Positions 38,201 through 50,700 of a stretch of 64,000 bases of DNA are shown in pieces (the first letter of the stretch is position 1; each line of letters opens with the position of its first letter). The translations under genes and the position numbers were made by a program. Source of the stretch: Cyprinodon diabolis (lineage: Eukaryota; Chordata; Actinopteri; Cyprinodontiformes; Cyprinodontidae); contig CM060083.1 in the NCBI GenBank assembly GCA_030533445.1, positions 29,513,166 through 29,577,165 on the forward strand. The letters are read 5' to 3'. Below the pieces are notes generated by a model. The model was not told the origin of the DNA. It saw only the letters and a list, made by a program, of their open reading frames with translations, and did no database searches.

Positions 38201-40235
38201 AATCAGAACGATTTCACATTATGGCTTTGCATATTAAACCAGAGTTACAATGTGATTATTGCCTGTGACAAATGAAGAGGTTATATTCAAACTGTTAAAC
38301 ATCTCATAGCTTTTGATCAGAGACATATATGACCAGTTAAAGTGCTTCATGCAGAGAAGTGTCTCCTGACTATAGAATCTCATTTGTCCTATTAGCTTTC
38401 CCCCGCAACAACAATATACTTATAATTTCTTCTGTCTCTTTGTGTGGACGAACACGTTTTTAACCAGTTATAGTACCTTTTTCAAAATGGAAAGTATGAT
38501 CAGATTTTAGATCCAGAAAGATAAGCAACACTGGAAGATTGTGTATTTCTGGCACTGGGATCATCTTCCCAGTAAACCTGGGTGAGCTCTGCGGAAGTTG
38601 AATTAAAAGTGCTGGATTTTTCCCCTTTTACACTAAAAGCAGTCCCTCTGCTGGTCATTATTCAACATTTTCATCAAGAAAATGTTAATCATGGGCTATA
38701 AGCAAAAACATATTTGGGAAACAGAGAAAAAAAAAGAGGGATAGGAATAGGGATAGGTGCCAGTGTGTGAGAGCATCTCTTCCGATAAAGACATAGAAAA
38801 ATAATCGGCCCCAGTGTCTCTTCTTAGGATGTGCACCTATCAATAAAAACTAAGCAACAATAACACAGAGTAAGGCATGCACACACTAAACAAATGCAAA
38901 GGCTATGACACACTCACAGATGACAGGTGCATCACGCCTCAATGAGTAGCTTTGGTTACTGACAGATTGTGGCAGGCAAGCAGGTCTGAGCAAAGCGATG
39001 ACTGTCACCTTTAATCTCCTAAACCTGCATGCATAGATGCACACACACCTAAATACTCCCACCACCACTGTGGACTGCATTATTTCTTTTGCTCTGCACC
39101 CTGCATGTCTGATTGCTATCCTGTCTGCTGGGAGGTGGGATTACCCAAGGGGGGGTAGCAAGCACAGGGTTAGTGACTTAACTGATCTGCCACTCCTCTG
39201 GGACCTCTTTTTTTCCTCCACCAGTGCCTACACGCCCGAAGTACCAGCACCATCCTATGTCTTCCAGGCCGGGCCTGGGCAGGCTCCTGCAGGGATGGCT
39301 TTAATGACTTCCTCTCTTCTTCCTCTCTTTGAGCATTTAGGTGTGGCTGCAATCTAAATGGAATTGGAGGGAGGCAATGTGAGAGATTAGCATATCAGAG
39401 GTCTAGATTAGCGCCTCTGCAGTGAGTACACATACTGACAGAAGGTGGTAATGAGAAATAAAGGACCCCCCTTCCCCCATGTTGAATCTCCACCCCTGCT
39501 TTAATAGAGGGAACTCAAATGGAACCGAAGATAGAGATGTGGGGTGTCTTTATCTCACTTTAACAGAGAGAGGCAGTGACATGTTTTCCTCAGTTTAGAT
39601 GAAGAGTTAGGAAATAATATGATGGAAAACACACAACCAGCTTAAAAAAGAAAAAACAAAAAGAAAAGAGAGACACATGCACAGACCTATCTGGTTAAAG
39701 CATTCTTTAAACATTTAGTTTTTACTATTTGAATATTTTGATCAGATTTTATTCAAGAATTATTTGTTTCTAAAAAGGTCAAAGTGGTTTCCTATAGTCC
39801 ATTTGATCCATCAGATGCTAACTGCCACCCAACAAAAGGACCAGGCTAAGTGCCACAACGAAACAAGAGTCTGACCACCAGTGCCGTTTCTGCCGCAGAG
39901 CTGGGAGGCTGCTCACCCTGATAGATTTTTCATTTGTGGATCCTACAAAATCAATGTTCTGCGTTGCCCTTCTCAGATGGACCTGGAGGATCGGTGTTTT
40001 TTTTTTTTACTACTCTGTCGTTTCTAAAGACTTCAGTCCTTATCAGCATCTTCTAATATTACTATATTGTTAGACTTTACCCTTCAAAAACAATTAGGTA
40101 TAAACAAAAGCAATAACCAAACGGAAACTTCATAACATGCTGAAGAAGTTTCATAGATTTATGAAGAAACCTTGGTGGGAAAAAATGTCAGGGATTCATT
40201 CTTAGAGAGGTTTAAAGCCAAACGAGGTTTCAGAC
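35216..40235. other. No gene recognised
   Basis: Long AT-rich stretch. A GC-richer block at 37250-37500 (aaaggtcctcggggagcttg and neighbours) and the CpG-bearing stretch at 35800-36080 stand out from the background. Neither shows exon structure or a repeat family I can name. Confidence 0.35.
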
Positions 40236-40565
40236 AATATTCTATGCTTACAGCAACTCATGACGTTCAATCCATTGTGAGATTGTTGGAGAATGGGAGA
40301 AATGCAAACCCAACACAACCTGGCCATTTACCTTAGCTGCCAGGTTAGAGAAGGACAGCACTAATTAGCAAGGCATACATGAGGCCAATTACAGCTCTAG
40401 ATGAGTTCAAATCTAGCTGTTGTGTTAGAGGAAAGCCATGGATCCCAATCATAGTTTATGCTAAATGCTCTGTGCGATGTATTTAACATTAAAAATAACA
40501 CACAATCTCCCAAAAAAGATGGTGGCAACATAATGCTGTGGAGAGGCTCTATTCACTAGAAAGAG
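40236..40565 (+). pseudogene. Tc1-like transposase remnant with internal deletion
   Basis: Contains, in transposase order, 'gccaaacgaggtttcagaca' just upstream, then 'ggagaatgggagaaatgcaa', 'aacacaacctggccatttac', 'agctgccaggttagagaagg', 'catgaggccaattacagctc', which translate to decayed helix-turn-helix domain segments, and then after a gap 'gatggtggcaacataatgct' with 'gtgg', the conserved VMVWG-coding region. Much of the catalytic domain is lost and stops are frequent. TIRs not seen. Confidence 0.6.
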
Positions 40566-42401
40566 TAAAGCTAACTTATAAAGATATAATTACTTGAAGC
40601 AGTAGTTTTACTGCTGCCTATTATTTAGGCTATTTTTACTGATTTACTGATAATATAATTGAGTTAGTTAGTTATTTTTATCTAAAAACAATTTCTGGCT
40701 AAAGAGCCCTCATGACCTTACTTCATTGAATTAAGAAAAAAGCACATTTTAACCACCATACTGACATTTACTTGCAGCTTTTGTTACCCTCTTCTGTGCA
40801 GACGTCTTGTACTGTATATCTGCAAGCTTGATCGTTCTTATGTTAGTTTCCATCTGCTAAGCCTGTGCTGCTCCATTTGGAAGCCAAGAATACACAGTAA
40901 GTTGTGGTTCAAGACATGAATACAATAGAAAAGCTGTAATTGCTGCAAAATGTGGTTTAAGAAAAAATATTTAACTGTTGAAAACTGAACAGATTTTTTT
41001 GTGGAATTTTATCATTATAAAAAGGAGACATCCTTTTTCACAAGGTTCAAAGACAAACATATAAGTTTGTAATTTTAATGTCACTAAATGTCAGAAGGAT
41101 TAAAGGTTATGATCATTTTAGTAAGAAGTTATATTCTCAGTTTTGAAAATTATTTATTCTTCTCTCTTCTCTTTGTTCTTCTTTACTTCTTATCATTGCA
41201 AAATCTGCTTGTATACAAATGATGATAGCATCCAATTTGTGTGCTCACTTTTTTATATATTAAACTTTTTTTTTCAACATCAAAGAATTTATTTATTTAG
41301 ATTTATCTGCCTGAAGAGCTGTTTTTGTCTCAAAGACCTGGCGGCAGCACAGGGAGTAACCAGCAACTCCCAGAAAGCAAGAGAAAGTAGGTCCCCCCAC
41401 TTGAAAAACAACGAAGTTGTGTGAACTGTTTTTTAAAGCACAGCAAGGGGCAGATGCAGCGCTTTGCTTCTCCACCTGTTCTCTGTCAGACAGACGAGCC
41501 TGGTAGCGGCTATTTTTTTCATCGCCACCCTGTGGAGCATTGCTTCCTCGGAGACTTTCAGTTGGGTAGGATTCATTGTTACAAACGTTGCACTCACCGT
41601 GACAATAGCTGAATAACTGCAACTCTACCTGAGCTTTGCTACTTTTAGGGCTTCGCTGCACACAATGTAAATGACTTCTGTCCTCTGCTCTTTTTCGTTC
41701 CGCTGCCCAGTGGACCATTGGACGCAAATAATGAATCACATTTTACACCTTTACTGTAGCAGGGAGGCAAAGTTAAAGGTAAAAGAACTTCACAAAACTG
41801 CCCGTACGATGCACACACACAAACACGAAAACTACTAGATTCTGTTTCTGCTGCTCACCACACAGCTGACATCCAAGCACAAGACGGAAAATAATTGCGT
41901 TCTCTCAGCACTCTCAAATACTCCCTGCAGACATTTGGGTCAGTTAATTGGAATTCACATAGTGCCAACACACCATCAAGTAAGAGACTGGGTTTGTGCT
42001 GGCTGCTGTTCATATTGTGCAGCATTAGGAATGGAAAACCTACCACTCTTCTCTAATTACCAGCCTCTTGATGGTTAGGGAGAAAAATGCTTGCTTTGAA
42101 AGCAATATGACTCTAACAATTAGAATAAACCTTTAGATTTAAGAAACCATGTTATTATTTCATTACTGTCAACAGAATAGTTTTAATTGCTTGCTTAATC
42201 GCTCTGTTTACGCTGCCCTGCCTTTTGTTTATTTTTTTCTAAAGGATGTTAAGGTGAGTTCCACATACCAATGGTGCAGAGTGCCCTTTAGCACAAAGAC
42301 AACAATGGGAAAAGGTGGGTTTCTGTATAGCACTGAAAAGCCAACATTTTTTTTACATTTTATTTTGTTTTTAAGTTTAGTTTTTTAGTTTTTTTAATAC
42401 C
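40566..42401. other. No gene recognised
   Basis: A GC-richer stretch at 41330-41740 carries a 148-codon minus-strand open frame without a recognisable domain. I do not call it a gene. Confidence 0.35.
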
Positions 42402-42846
42402 TAGCAAAGATTTCATTAGGTACACCTTGCAAGTAAAGATTTGGACCTGCTATTGTTTGAAGATGTACCTTATTTCTTTGCAGCTTAAATTCACCAATAT
42501 TTCTTTCCAAGCCCCTGTTTACAACATCCTAAAGTAACTGTATTCGATTGCAATCTGGTGATCGTGGATGCCATTCTTGTGCACGGAACTCATTGTCATG
42601 TATGAGAAGCAGTGTTCGGGTGATTTAAACTGTATAAAAATGTGTTTTATTCTTCTGGGAGTACATATCAAAAGATGGGTTAAGTGTGGTCATAAAGGAG
42701 TGGAAATTATCGGCAACAATACTCAGGTGGACTGTGTTTTTAATCAAAGTTCAGTTGGTGCTACAGGGTTCAAAGTGGGTCAAGAAAATATTAACCAGTC
42801 CATAAAGCCACATAAAGCATGAAGAGTCAATACAAGGTGCGATAGA
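42402..42846 (-). pseudogene. Degraded DD36E Tc1/mariner copy
   Basis: Plus-strand blocks match the near-complete element at 53616-54836 in order: 'tttcattaggtacacc' (decayed TIR), 'tgcaatctggtgatcgtgga', 'gaactcattgtcatg', 'gtgtggtcataaagg', 'gcaacaatactcagg' and 'tacaaggtgcgatag'. It covers only the C-terminal part of the transposase (minus strand), with large gaps and many differences, and lacks the other end. Confidence 0.7.
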
Positions 42847-43645
42847 TAAATTATTTTATATTTATTTGTTACAAAACTAAATTTGATCCTTAAGCATTCT
42901 AAAACACTTTGAATAAAGTGCTACTTTTACAGCAGCAAAACCCTATTGGAGAACACAAAACTCCATGCATGAAAGATGTAGCTTGCATTCAAATCTAGGA
43001 TTTCTGCATGACATCGGTACTAATAACTACAATGAAACTCAGCTGGAAACAACATAAAAGAGTACCAAGGAAATTAAAAACTATATCTACTACCATATTT
43101 TACAAACAGCAGAGTTATTAAAGGAAATATGCAAGCATTAAGACAGTCAAAATATGACAAAACACAGCTATAAAACATAAAAAAATCTGTGTAGACACAT
43201 ACACTTGTTGCTTTGGGATATATGAAATTAAGTCCCTTTTAATACATTTTTATGAAAGCTGCTTAAATAATACTTTTATATTAATTCATAGAGGAAATCA
43301 CCCGTAATGAACTAATCTATTTTCAAGCTCATTCAGTGTGAAAGAAACATTTCCATGAGATTACAGTAATGACAAAAGGTATTTTTTTTCTTTTCTTTTT
43401 TTTTTTTAGGAAAAGCTGTTGTAGTTAGAAAAGGCGAACACACAATTAAAGGCTATTCTTCTTTATAGGGCTAAACAGCTACTTGATACATTCTGCTTTT
43501 ATTTCATAAAACTAAAGGATGAAATCTTTAACGTCTGATGTCTAGACATTTTATTCCTTTATATAACAACTTAAAATTGGCTGTTAGCTTTATAAACCAA
43601 AAATTCTTGTATTATTAAACAGAGAAATAGATCACTAACAGGAGG
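42847..43645. other. No gene recognised
   Basis: AT-rich spacer with pyrimidine run near 43381-43408. Confidence 0.4.
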
Positions 43646-43653
43646 ATTTTGAT

Positions 43654-44043
43654 TAGGACTGAAACAATTAATCAGATTAGTCATGATTAATAGATTATTG
43701 AAAAATCATCAACTAATTCAGTAATTGATTAATTGTTAGCTGGAGAATACAGACTGTAAAATATGCCTTTATCTGAGAGAACAATCCGATTAGAGCTGTA
43801 ATTCTTTCAAAATTGTAAAAAGAAATATACAAAGATTTTGTATTTAAAATAAACAAAATTTTTCCATCTGTCACCATGTTCTACCCAGAACTCCTTAAGT
43901 GGAACGGTTTTAGTTTCATCTGGTTTAATTTTCTAAAAAATCTTGTTCAAGAAACCTTTGGCTATCCGATTATTAATCGATTAATCGAAAAACAGAATCG
44001 ACAGATAAATCGATTTGTGAATTAATTGTTAGTTGCTGCCCTA
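43654..44043. mobile_element. hAT-type MITE, 390 bp, perfect 8-bp TSD
   Basis: Starts TAGGACTGaaacaattaatc and ends gttagttgctGCCCTA, imperfect terminal inverted repeats rich in ATTAATCGATTA-type palindromes at both ends. Flanked by ATTTTGAT at 43646-43653 and 44044-44051, a perfect 8-bp duplication. No coding frame; non-autonomous. The termini match a vertebrate-wide family of 'TAGGGCTG...' MITEs as I remember them. Confidence 0.85.
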
Positions 44044-44051
44044 ATTTTGAT

Positions 44052-44843
44052 AGTTACAGTCTAAAGTCTTTCTGGGTTGTTTTTCTAGAGAAAAGAAAAA
44101 GCTTCATCAGCTTTTTTCAAACTGTTCTTATTCAGACAAACCAAAACTTTACATGGTACATTTTAAATATCTTTGGTAATTTTCCAATCCAGATACATAC
44201 TAAATATAGTGCTGTAAAACAGTGTTATGTTTAAAGCAAACATATTACATTAACTGTTTCAAACAATAACATACTTTTCAATAAAATAAAAAATACATTA
44301 GTAAACACAAAGAGCAAGTGAACATTTGATTTTTGAGGGCCTATTGAAAGCAATCACCACCTCCAGATTTAATAAATGATTTTGACAATCTTGGAAGTGA
44401 AGACTTGATCTGGATTTTACTATTTATGAAAAATACTGATGTTTTAGCATTAGCAGCCTAAAATAAGATCACACTTTAGCATTTAAATTGGACTATATCG
44501 TGAATTTAATTTGGCCAAATCCATAACCTCCTATTTTACAGAAATTTGGAGAAGGACTTGCTTGTGATATTTGCATGGTCCCGCATATCCAAAGTGTAGA
44601 TGTGCTTAAGGTCATGAACTGATGACTCCCTTTTAAAGATTCTAGCGTCTCATTATGGATCAATTACAGCAGGTCATGCAACAGTATTACAGATCCAGAC
44701 TTTCTAAATTACTGTGTTAATTTTGCATAAAATGTAACAGGAAACAATTTCAAGAAATTCCACCATCCTTTTCACTGGTTCTTCCACTGTATGTTTGAAA
44801 ACCATGTACATTTATATTTTTAATGTTATCCACATTAAAGTAA
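44052..44843. other. No gene recognised
   Basis: AT-rich spacer between two hAT-type elements. Confidence 0.4.
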
Positions 44844-44851
44844 GCAATAAC

Positions 44852-46061
44852 CAGTGTTGGGCACGTTACTTTGAAAAAGTAATTAGTTATAGTTACTAGT
44901 TACTTCTCCCAAAAAGTAACTGAGTTACTAACTGAGTTACTCCACAATAAAAGTAACTAGTTACTAGTAAAAGTAACTATTGCGTTACTTTTGCGTTTCT
45001 CGCCCCCGTAACCCTCACCACCCAGCCCCCACCTTCTCGCCGCGTGTTTCCAAAGCCAGCTGAATAGAGTGGATGACAAAGACAAGAACCTGAAGAGAGT
45101 TTTGCATTTATTGCAACTCAACGTAAATGACATCAGGGGGGAACGCCATGTGAAGTTTTTTAAAAGGGCATTCAGATCTGGTGAAATTAATAACTGGGGA
45201 TGTCTAATTCTGAAATCCTGTGTGTTTGGGTTGTTATAGATACTGTAACATCTATCTATCCATCTATCTATCTAGATGTATACTCTGTGTGTGACATAAA
45301 ATATGGATCTCCATCCCTGCCACAAAGGCCATCAAATAATGTTTAAAATAAAAAATACAGTAGGTTGAGAAGGCAGAGTATCCATCCATCCATCCATCCA
45401 TCCATCCATCCAGATTTCTCCCTTTCTTCATATAGGCTATCATTTGATCGTTCACGCTCTCCATAGTTCTGCTGTGGCGCGAGCACTGGGCGACTGGTGC
45501 GCGCCTTTAGCGAGCATGCGCATTTCCTGTCGCTTGCGCGGTGAATCGTGCCGCCTGCGCTGTGCGGAGATGCAGAGGAAACCGTATCTGATGGGGAAAC
45601 GCAGCTCGACGTAACACCGGTATTTCCATCAGGAAAACGCTGTTTGCTGCTGGATCCTCCTCACTCTCCATCTCTCTCTGTGCTGTACGTTAACACCCAC
45701 CAGCAGAAACACCCACCTACCCACCTCTGGATGACCTAAAAATAATCTTTAATATCTCTTAAACAAAAGTAGCACAAACAATATTTTTTCTGCACAAATC
45801 TGCACTAATTTTGCACTAACCATTCAGTCTATTTGCAGAGTTTTTGGACGTGGGTGGGGTGTCAGCTTCACGCAGCTGCGCACGAGTCCTATCATGAAAA
45901 AAGGTTCATTGTGCGACCTGAGTAACGCGCAGTAACGGGGTGTCTGCAATGGTAACTGCGTTATAGCTACAGTCAAAGTAATTAGTTAGATTACTCGTTA
46001 CTAAAAGAAGGTAACGGCGTTAGTAACGCCGTTACTTTCAACGCCGTTAGTCCCATCACTG
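44852..46061. mobile_element. hAT-type non-autonomous element, copy 2, 1210 bp
   Basis: Begins CAGTGTTGGG and ends CCCATCACTG, flanked by a perfect 8-bp duplication GCAATAAC (44844-44851 and 46062-46069). It is co-linear with copy 1 (25439-26778) in the same orientation, with few substitutions. The main differences are a shorter (ATCC)n run, an added CATC-unit change in the (CTAT)-like run near 45250, and loss of roughly 60 bp near 45720 relative to copy 1. High similarity plus clean duplications argue for recent activity driven by a transposase supplied elsewhere. Confidence 0.9.
45380..45411. repeat. (ATCC)n microsatellite inside hAT copy 2
   Basis: Eight units, compared with about 22 at the homologous site in copy 1. 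Confidence 0.95.
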
Positions 46062-46069
46062 GCAATAAC

Positions 46070-49000
46070 ATCACACTCAAGCACCCTGGCAGTGATCAGC
46101 AGTGTTTGTGTTGCATGTGGTGTAAGTAGGATAGACCAGAGTGAAGGCATTCTGTCACATCTTCCTTCAATCAGCAGCTAATAATAGTCAGAACTATGAA
46201 GTCCCTCCATCAAAAACCCACACACACCACTCCCAGCGCCAGCCTGAAGGTAGGACAACATGAGGAGAGATGCAGTTCCATACTTTCACATCACAGAAGC
46301 CACCAAAGTTTTGCAAACAACATTACTCTTTGGGTTATTCATATTGCTACATTTCTGTCAATAGATCTCCTCTGATAAGGAATAAAAACACATAAATATT
46401 AATCTTGTGGTACTTCTTTCTCAGTGTAATCCATCTTTTTTATGCTCTTCACCTGGGTGCTGTTTACACTTGGTTTTTCTTACAGTATGGCTTCTCTCTT
46501 CCTGGCTCAGCTCCTCATACCTGCACATCTCTGGTGAACCTTTCTTCATCCAGTATTCCCTCATCACATAGCTTACCTGGTACAGCCAGATAGTACCGAT
46601 GTCTGACATTATTTCCAAGGCTCCTGACTTTGTAGCCAGGGGAGGTGTTAAGGGCCAGGCAGAAAGAAGAGAGGGTCTAGTTTCAGCTCTGCATTCTGCC
46701 TCCTCCACCATATATTAAATCCCACCTACTCCCTAGGATAGAAGAAGGGCCATAAAAAGCTCTGCAAGGGAGAGAGGAAAGGAGGAATCATTACATGCAA
46801 TTTATAAACCATTAAGAGCCATATTAAAAAGCCTGCAATCTAATTCACCCAGCAGTGGGCTCTGGCTGAGGGGGAGAGGAGAGTTCATTTAGGGAGTGTG
46901 TTGTGGCCGCTCAGAGTGTATGATGTTAATAGGCTCCAGGGGGTCACCTCTAGCCGAGGGAGGCTGCTTACCTTCGCAGCGAAGCCCAAGTCAGCAGAAG
47001 GGAGCTGAAGAGAGAGGCTGAAGGCTGACACACACACAGAACAACAGAGATGGGAGAAGAGGGAATAAGAGAACTGAAGAGGTATGATATTGCTCACCCG
47101 TCCCACCTCGTCCAGTGGCTCATCTTTTTTTAAAGCAATCATTGTGTGGTTTCACAGCTCCAACGGTTATGCTCGGGAAGTTAAAGGCAAAATTTGCCTC
47201 TTTAACATCATAGACCTCAAGGTGTGATTAATATGTCATCCCTGCATTGTATGAAAAACAACTAAAGAACTTTTTGAACCCACCAAAATTGTTTTTGTTT
47301 TTTTTATCGCATCAAACAAATTAAACTTAAATAAAAGCAAAAGACTCTGGCAGAAGTAATGGGGAAATAGTTGCATAATTTTGAACAACTAATCCTGAAA
47401 TTAGGCCATAAAAGTTATTCATTTTTGCCAGATTGGTTTCAGCCCCTGCACAGAAACTTTATAACAGAATTCATTTTTTCCACCTTACAACCAGAAACCA
47501 AAATGTGTTTTATCAGCAAGCTATGCAACATACCAACAAAAGCAGTGCAACGTATGGTATTCTGTTGAATTCATCACCAAGTATTCAACATATATTATAA
47601 GCATGATGTGCTGCAAAAAAGCCTTAGATGTTATGTCACATATGCTTATTTGGAGAGGAACGTACATTATCCTTTAGTTTTGCAAAATAGAAGAAGCTCA
47701 GCCAGATTTATTGAAAGAGATTATGACCAATGATACTCCCACCTTACTGCAGACTTTGACTGACCTAGTCTAACAAATTACACCGATCTGATCTAAACCA
47801 TTCTATTGTAACTCTGGATGTTTGGAGCCAATGTTCTGACAGAAATGTAAATTTTCCCCATCATTCCTAAAGCATTCATGTTTTAAAATGGGGATGTGCT
47901 CAGAGTGATCTGAAATGTTGGAAATCTTTTACTTTATGAAAAGTAGCCTGAACATTCAGTAAAAATTATCATATAAATCCTGAAGATACCATTTTCAAAG
48001 TTTTGGAAAGTGACCTCCAAGTTGTCTAAGAGAAATCTTTAAGCTATGTAAAGTACTTAAGTTTTGGGGAAAAAAAAGTTTAATTTCTGGAAAATGTACC
48101 TCAAGCTTCTCACATTCTTTAGTGCACTTTTACTTAAAGTGTTTTAGAGAACATCGTTTAAATAAATTACCACATTTTCTAATATTGTAGAATGCATTTC
48201 AAAGAGTTTTTATATGATTACCTGTTAGGATTTTCCATCTCACCTGCTAAAAAAAAACATCACCATTTTAAAGAATTATCAACAATGCTCAGGAATATAA
48301 GGACTGTATTAAGTCGCGTCTGTTCTAAGGAGAGAATATTTAAAAATTAATCGAATGATCAAGCAATAAAGCTAGGTGCTTTTTGACAGAAGAAACTTGG
48401 ACCCTCAGGAACAACTGTATCAGTATTCAACAGGCATCGAGGTTCAATAAACATCTATAATAGCTATTCTTCTGGAGAGAAACATTTTCAGCATTCTGGG
48501 ACTCGATAAGAGAAGAGTAAGTGATTTTGTTTCTATCTCTACAGTGTAGATATAATATACAGGCCCTGGGTGGACATGCTTATTCTGTCTTCGCAGCAAG
48601 AAGGTCAACAGGGTCAATAATTGTGGCATTGAGATCGTCTGGCCGGAGCCTGAGGCCTTCTCCTGCCATATCACAACAACACAGCGGTCAATACACTCCA
48701 AAACGAGCCCTCATGCAGAACACTGCGCAAATCAATATTCTTAAAAAGGTTACATGTCAACCTATTAAATACACTATTGATTCAAATGCAATATGTAGTG
48801 CTCATTTAGAGCACTATAGATGTGTTATCTTTATTTTGACTTGTTTGTGTCATATGACCAATGACTCTCATTAAGACAGATGCCTGCACGGGTCATTTAT
48901 TCTCTGTTGAAGTCTCAGCTTAAGTGGAAAACCTGACAGATAAGAGTTTGGGTTTGAATTAGTATTCACCTTAATAAGAAAGAAAACAACAAATAGCACA

Positions 49001-49794
49001 AAAGTATTTTAGAGAGAAAAAAAATTCTTGAATTTCTCCCTCTGAATCCTTCAATTTGTTTTTACACAGTTGTGAATATTTGGAGAACAAACTCTTCTTG
49101 CAGAAAAAAAGCATCTTACACTAAATGCAAATATCTGAAAATATAACATTTCCTTCTTTATCAGATGCCACTTGAATTATCAAATTATTGCAGCAACACA
49201 GACTTATCAATGTCTGTTAAAGCTGGCTACAGGAAATTAGAAACAAACTAACAAAAAAAAAAAACTGGAGGACATTTTAATAAGGCTAGGTGTTCATCTT
49301 GATGTAGGAGTGGCAGGATTTATGTGTCATCAAGGTGATATGGAGTAGCTAGGTAACAGTACAATATATACTGTAAAAAAAATACAAGAATAGTCAGAAG
49401 CACATAGAAGGAGTTGATAGAAAGGTGGAAAAACAAGAATAGCACAATGATAAAAACCTCTACTTTAACTCCTTTGTATTTTGAACCACTCTTAGGGCTC
49501 TCTTACATTCTTTGCAGAATCTCCTTATATTGTTAAGAGTTCAGTCTTATGTTTTCTTCAGTTCATCCCACAGCAATTGTAAAGGATTTAGGTCTGAGGT
49601 GACTGAGATAGAGACTTTTTTTTTTATTAAAAAGTAGTTAGTATTAATCACATTGATGTTTAAAATTGCAACTAATTGGATTTAGTATTATTCTTAATCT
49701 TTGATGCTTCTGAATGGACAATTTCTATGATAAAAAAAATACTCTATATTATATTATCTTTGACTCCCTTTTAAATCTGGACACAATTTAAAAG
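46070..49794. other. No gene confirmed; contains a microexon candidate
   Basis: Mostly AT-rich. The stretch 46830-47160 is GC-richer and low in repeats and contains the exon-like unit at 46972-47004 listed separately. Nothing else supported. Confidence 0.35.
46972..47004 (-). other. Candidate 33-nt microexon
   Basis: On the minus strand a pyrimidine-rich acceptor CCTCTCTCTTCAG ends at 47005 and a donor AAG|GTAAGC begins at 46971. The 33 nt between them are open in the frame reading LPSADLGFAAK and divisible by three. Both splice sites look strong, but no neighbouring exons are recognised, so this may be chance. Confidence 0.15.
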
Positions 49795-50700
49795 TATTTC
49801 TCTTAACAATCCTCCTCCATCATATATCAGAGATTTCATTTATTCCTAACTGAGAACTTTTCTCTAAGACACCAGGTTTGGCCATAGTTAATTTTTTATT
49901 TTAGGTATCAGAATTGTATCCTGTTGTGGTAGCTCCAAGTTTTACTCAGTGAATAGGACACCCTCTTTATCTTGAATTAGTGTTGCGTCAATGCCATTTT
50001 TTGGCCATCATACCGATACCCGATACTCACTGTGCAGTATTGGTATACCGATACCATCTGTTTGAAATTGATGTGTGTGTGTATATATGAAGACCTGCAT
50101 ACTACTTGGATGTAAAATAATTGCCATCATGGCTTTGTCAAGCTGCTGCCTACCTTTGTGAAGCAGGAAAAAGATTAATACAAAGTGAATCCAGTAGAAA
50201 TTTTTATTGCCTACCTGGAATGTGTGACAATGAATAAACTTTTGGCTCTCAGTATTGTATCGGTGCCCTATTTGTTGGTTCTCGCCGACACCGATACCAC
50301 CATTTTAGTGCTGATCAGGGTCCCGCCCGATACTGGCATCGGTATCGGTGCAACACTACTTTTAATACTAGGCTTAAAACTTAGAGTGGATTAAATCATC
50401 CTGAGCTACTTTACTTTTAAACTTATGCTGCTATATATTTAGGCTGCAGGAGGACATAGTGTTCACTTCTCCTTACCTCACACTTCCCTGCTATTCTCTA
50501 ATTATTAGCTGAATTTATTGCCGACATTAACTTTAGCTTCTCTCTGTTTTATTCTTTTCCTGAAAACCTGTTTCTGCTTTGCATGTTTGTCACCTTTGAC
50601 ACCTTCATCTAGGAGAAAGTCTTAAGAGCTACTGCTGCCACCACCTAATGTTCGCTTTCCCTATACAGTATGATACACTTTACTCCATATTTCTATATTT
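49795..50700 (+). mobile_element. Degraded Rex1/L2-type LINE 3' region, interrupted by a MITE
   Basis: Left part (49795-49977) includes 'catatatcagagatttcatt' matching the 'tatatcagagatctgattgt' coding block of the copy at 21441. After the MITE (49978-50358) the match resumes with 'ttaatactaggcttaaaact' (compare 'ttaagactaggcttaaaact'), 'atcctgagct' and 'aggaggacatag'. The rest is a diverged 3' UTR. Stops throughout the coding part. Confidence 0.6.
49978..50358. mobile_element. hAT-type MITE, 381 bp, inverted relative of 17138-17519
   Basis: Begins TAGTGTTGCgtcaatgcc and ends tcggtGCAACACTA. The interior is the reverse complement of the 17.1-kb copy, including 'tttgttggttctcgccgaca' and 'tggatgtaaaataattgcca'. 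The flanks are TCTTGAAT and CTTTTAAT, a decayed target duplication. It sits inside LINE-derived sequence whose intact form elsewhere has 'ctacttttaagactaggc', which fixes the insertion point. Confidence 0.8.

Noticed and set aside
41293..41739. 148-codon minus-strand open frame
   Set aside because: No domain, signal peptide or flanking splice sites recognised; composition is locally GC-richer, which makes long chance frames more likely. Worth only a database check.
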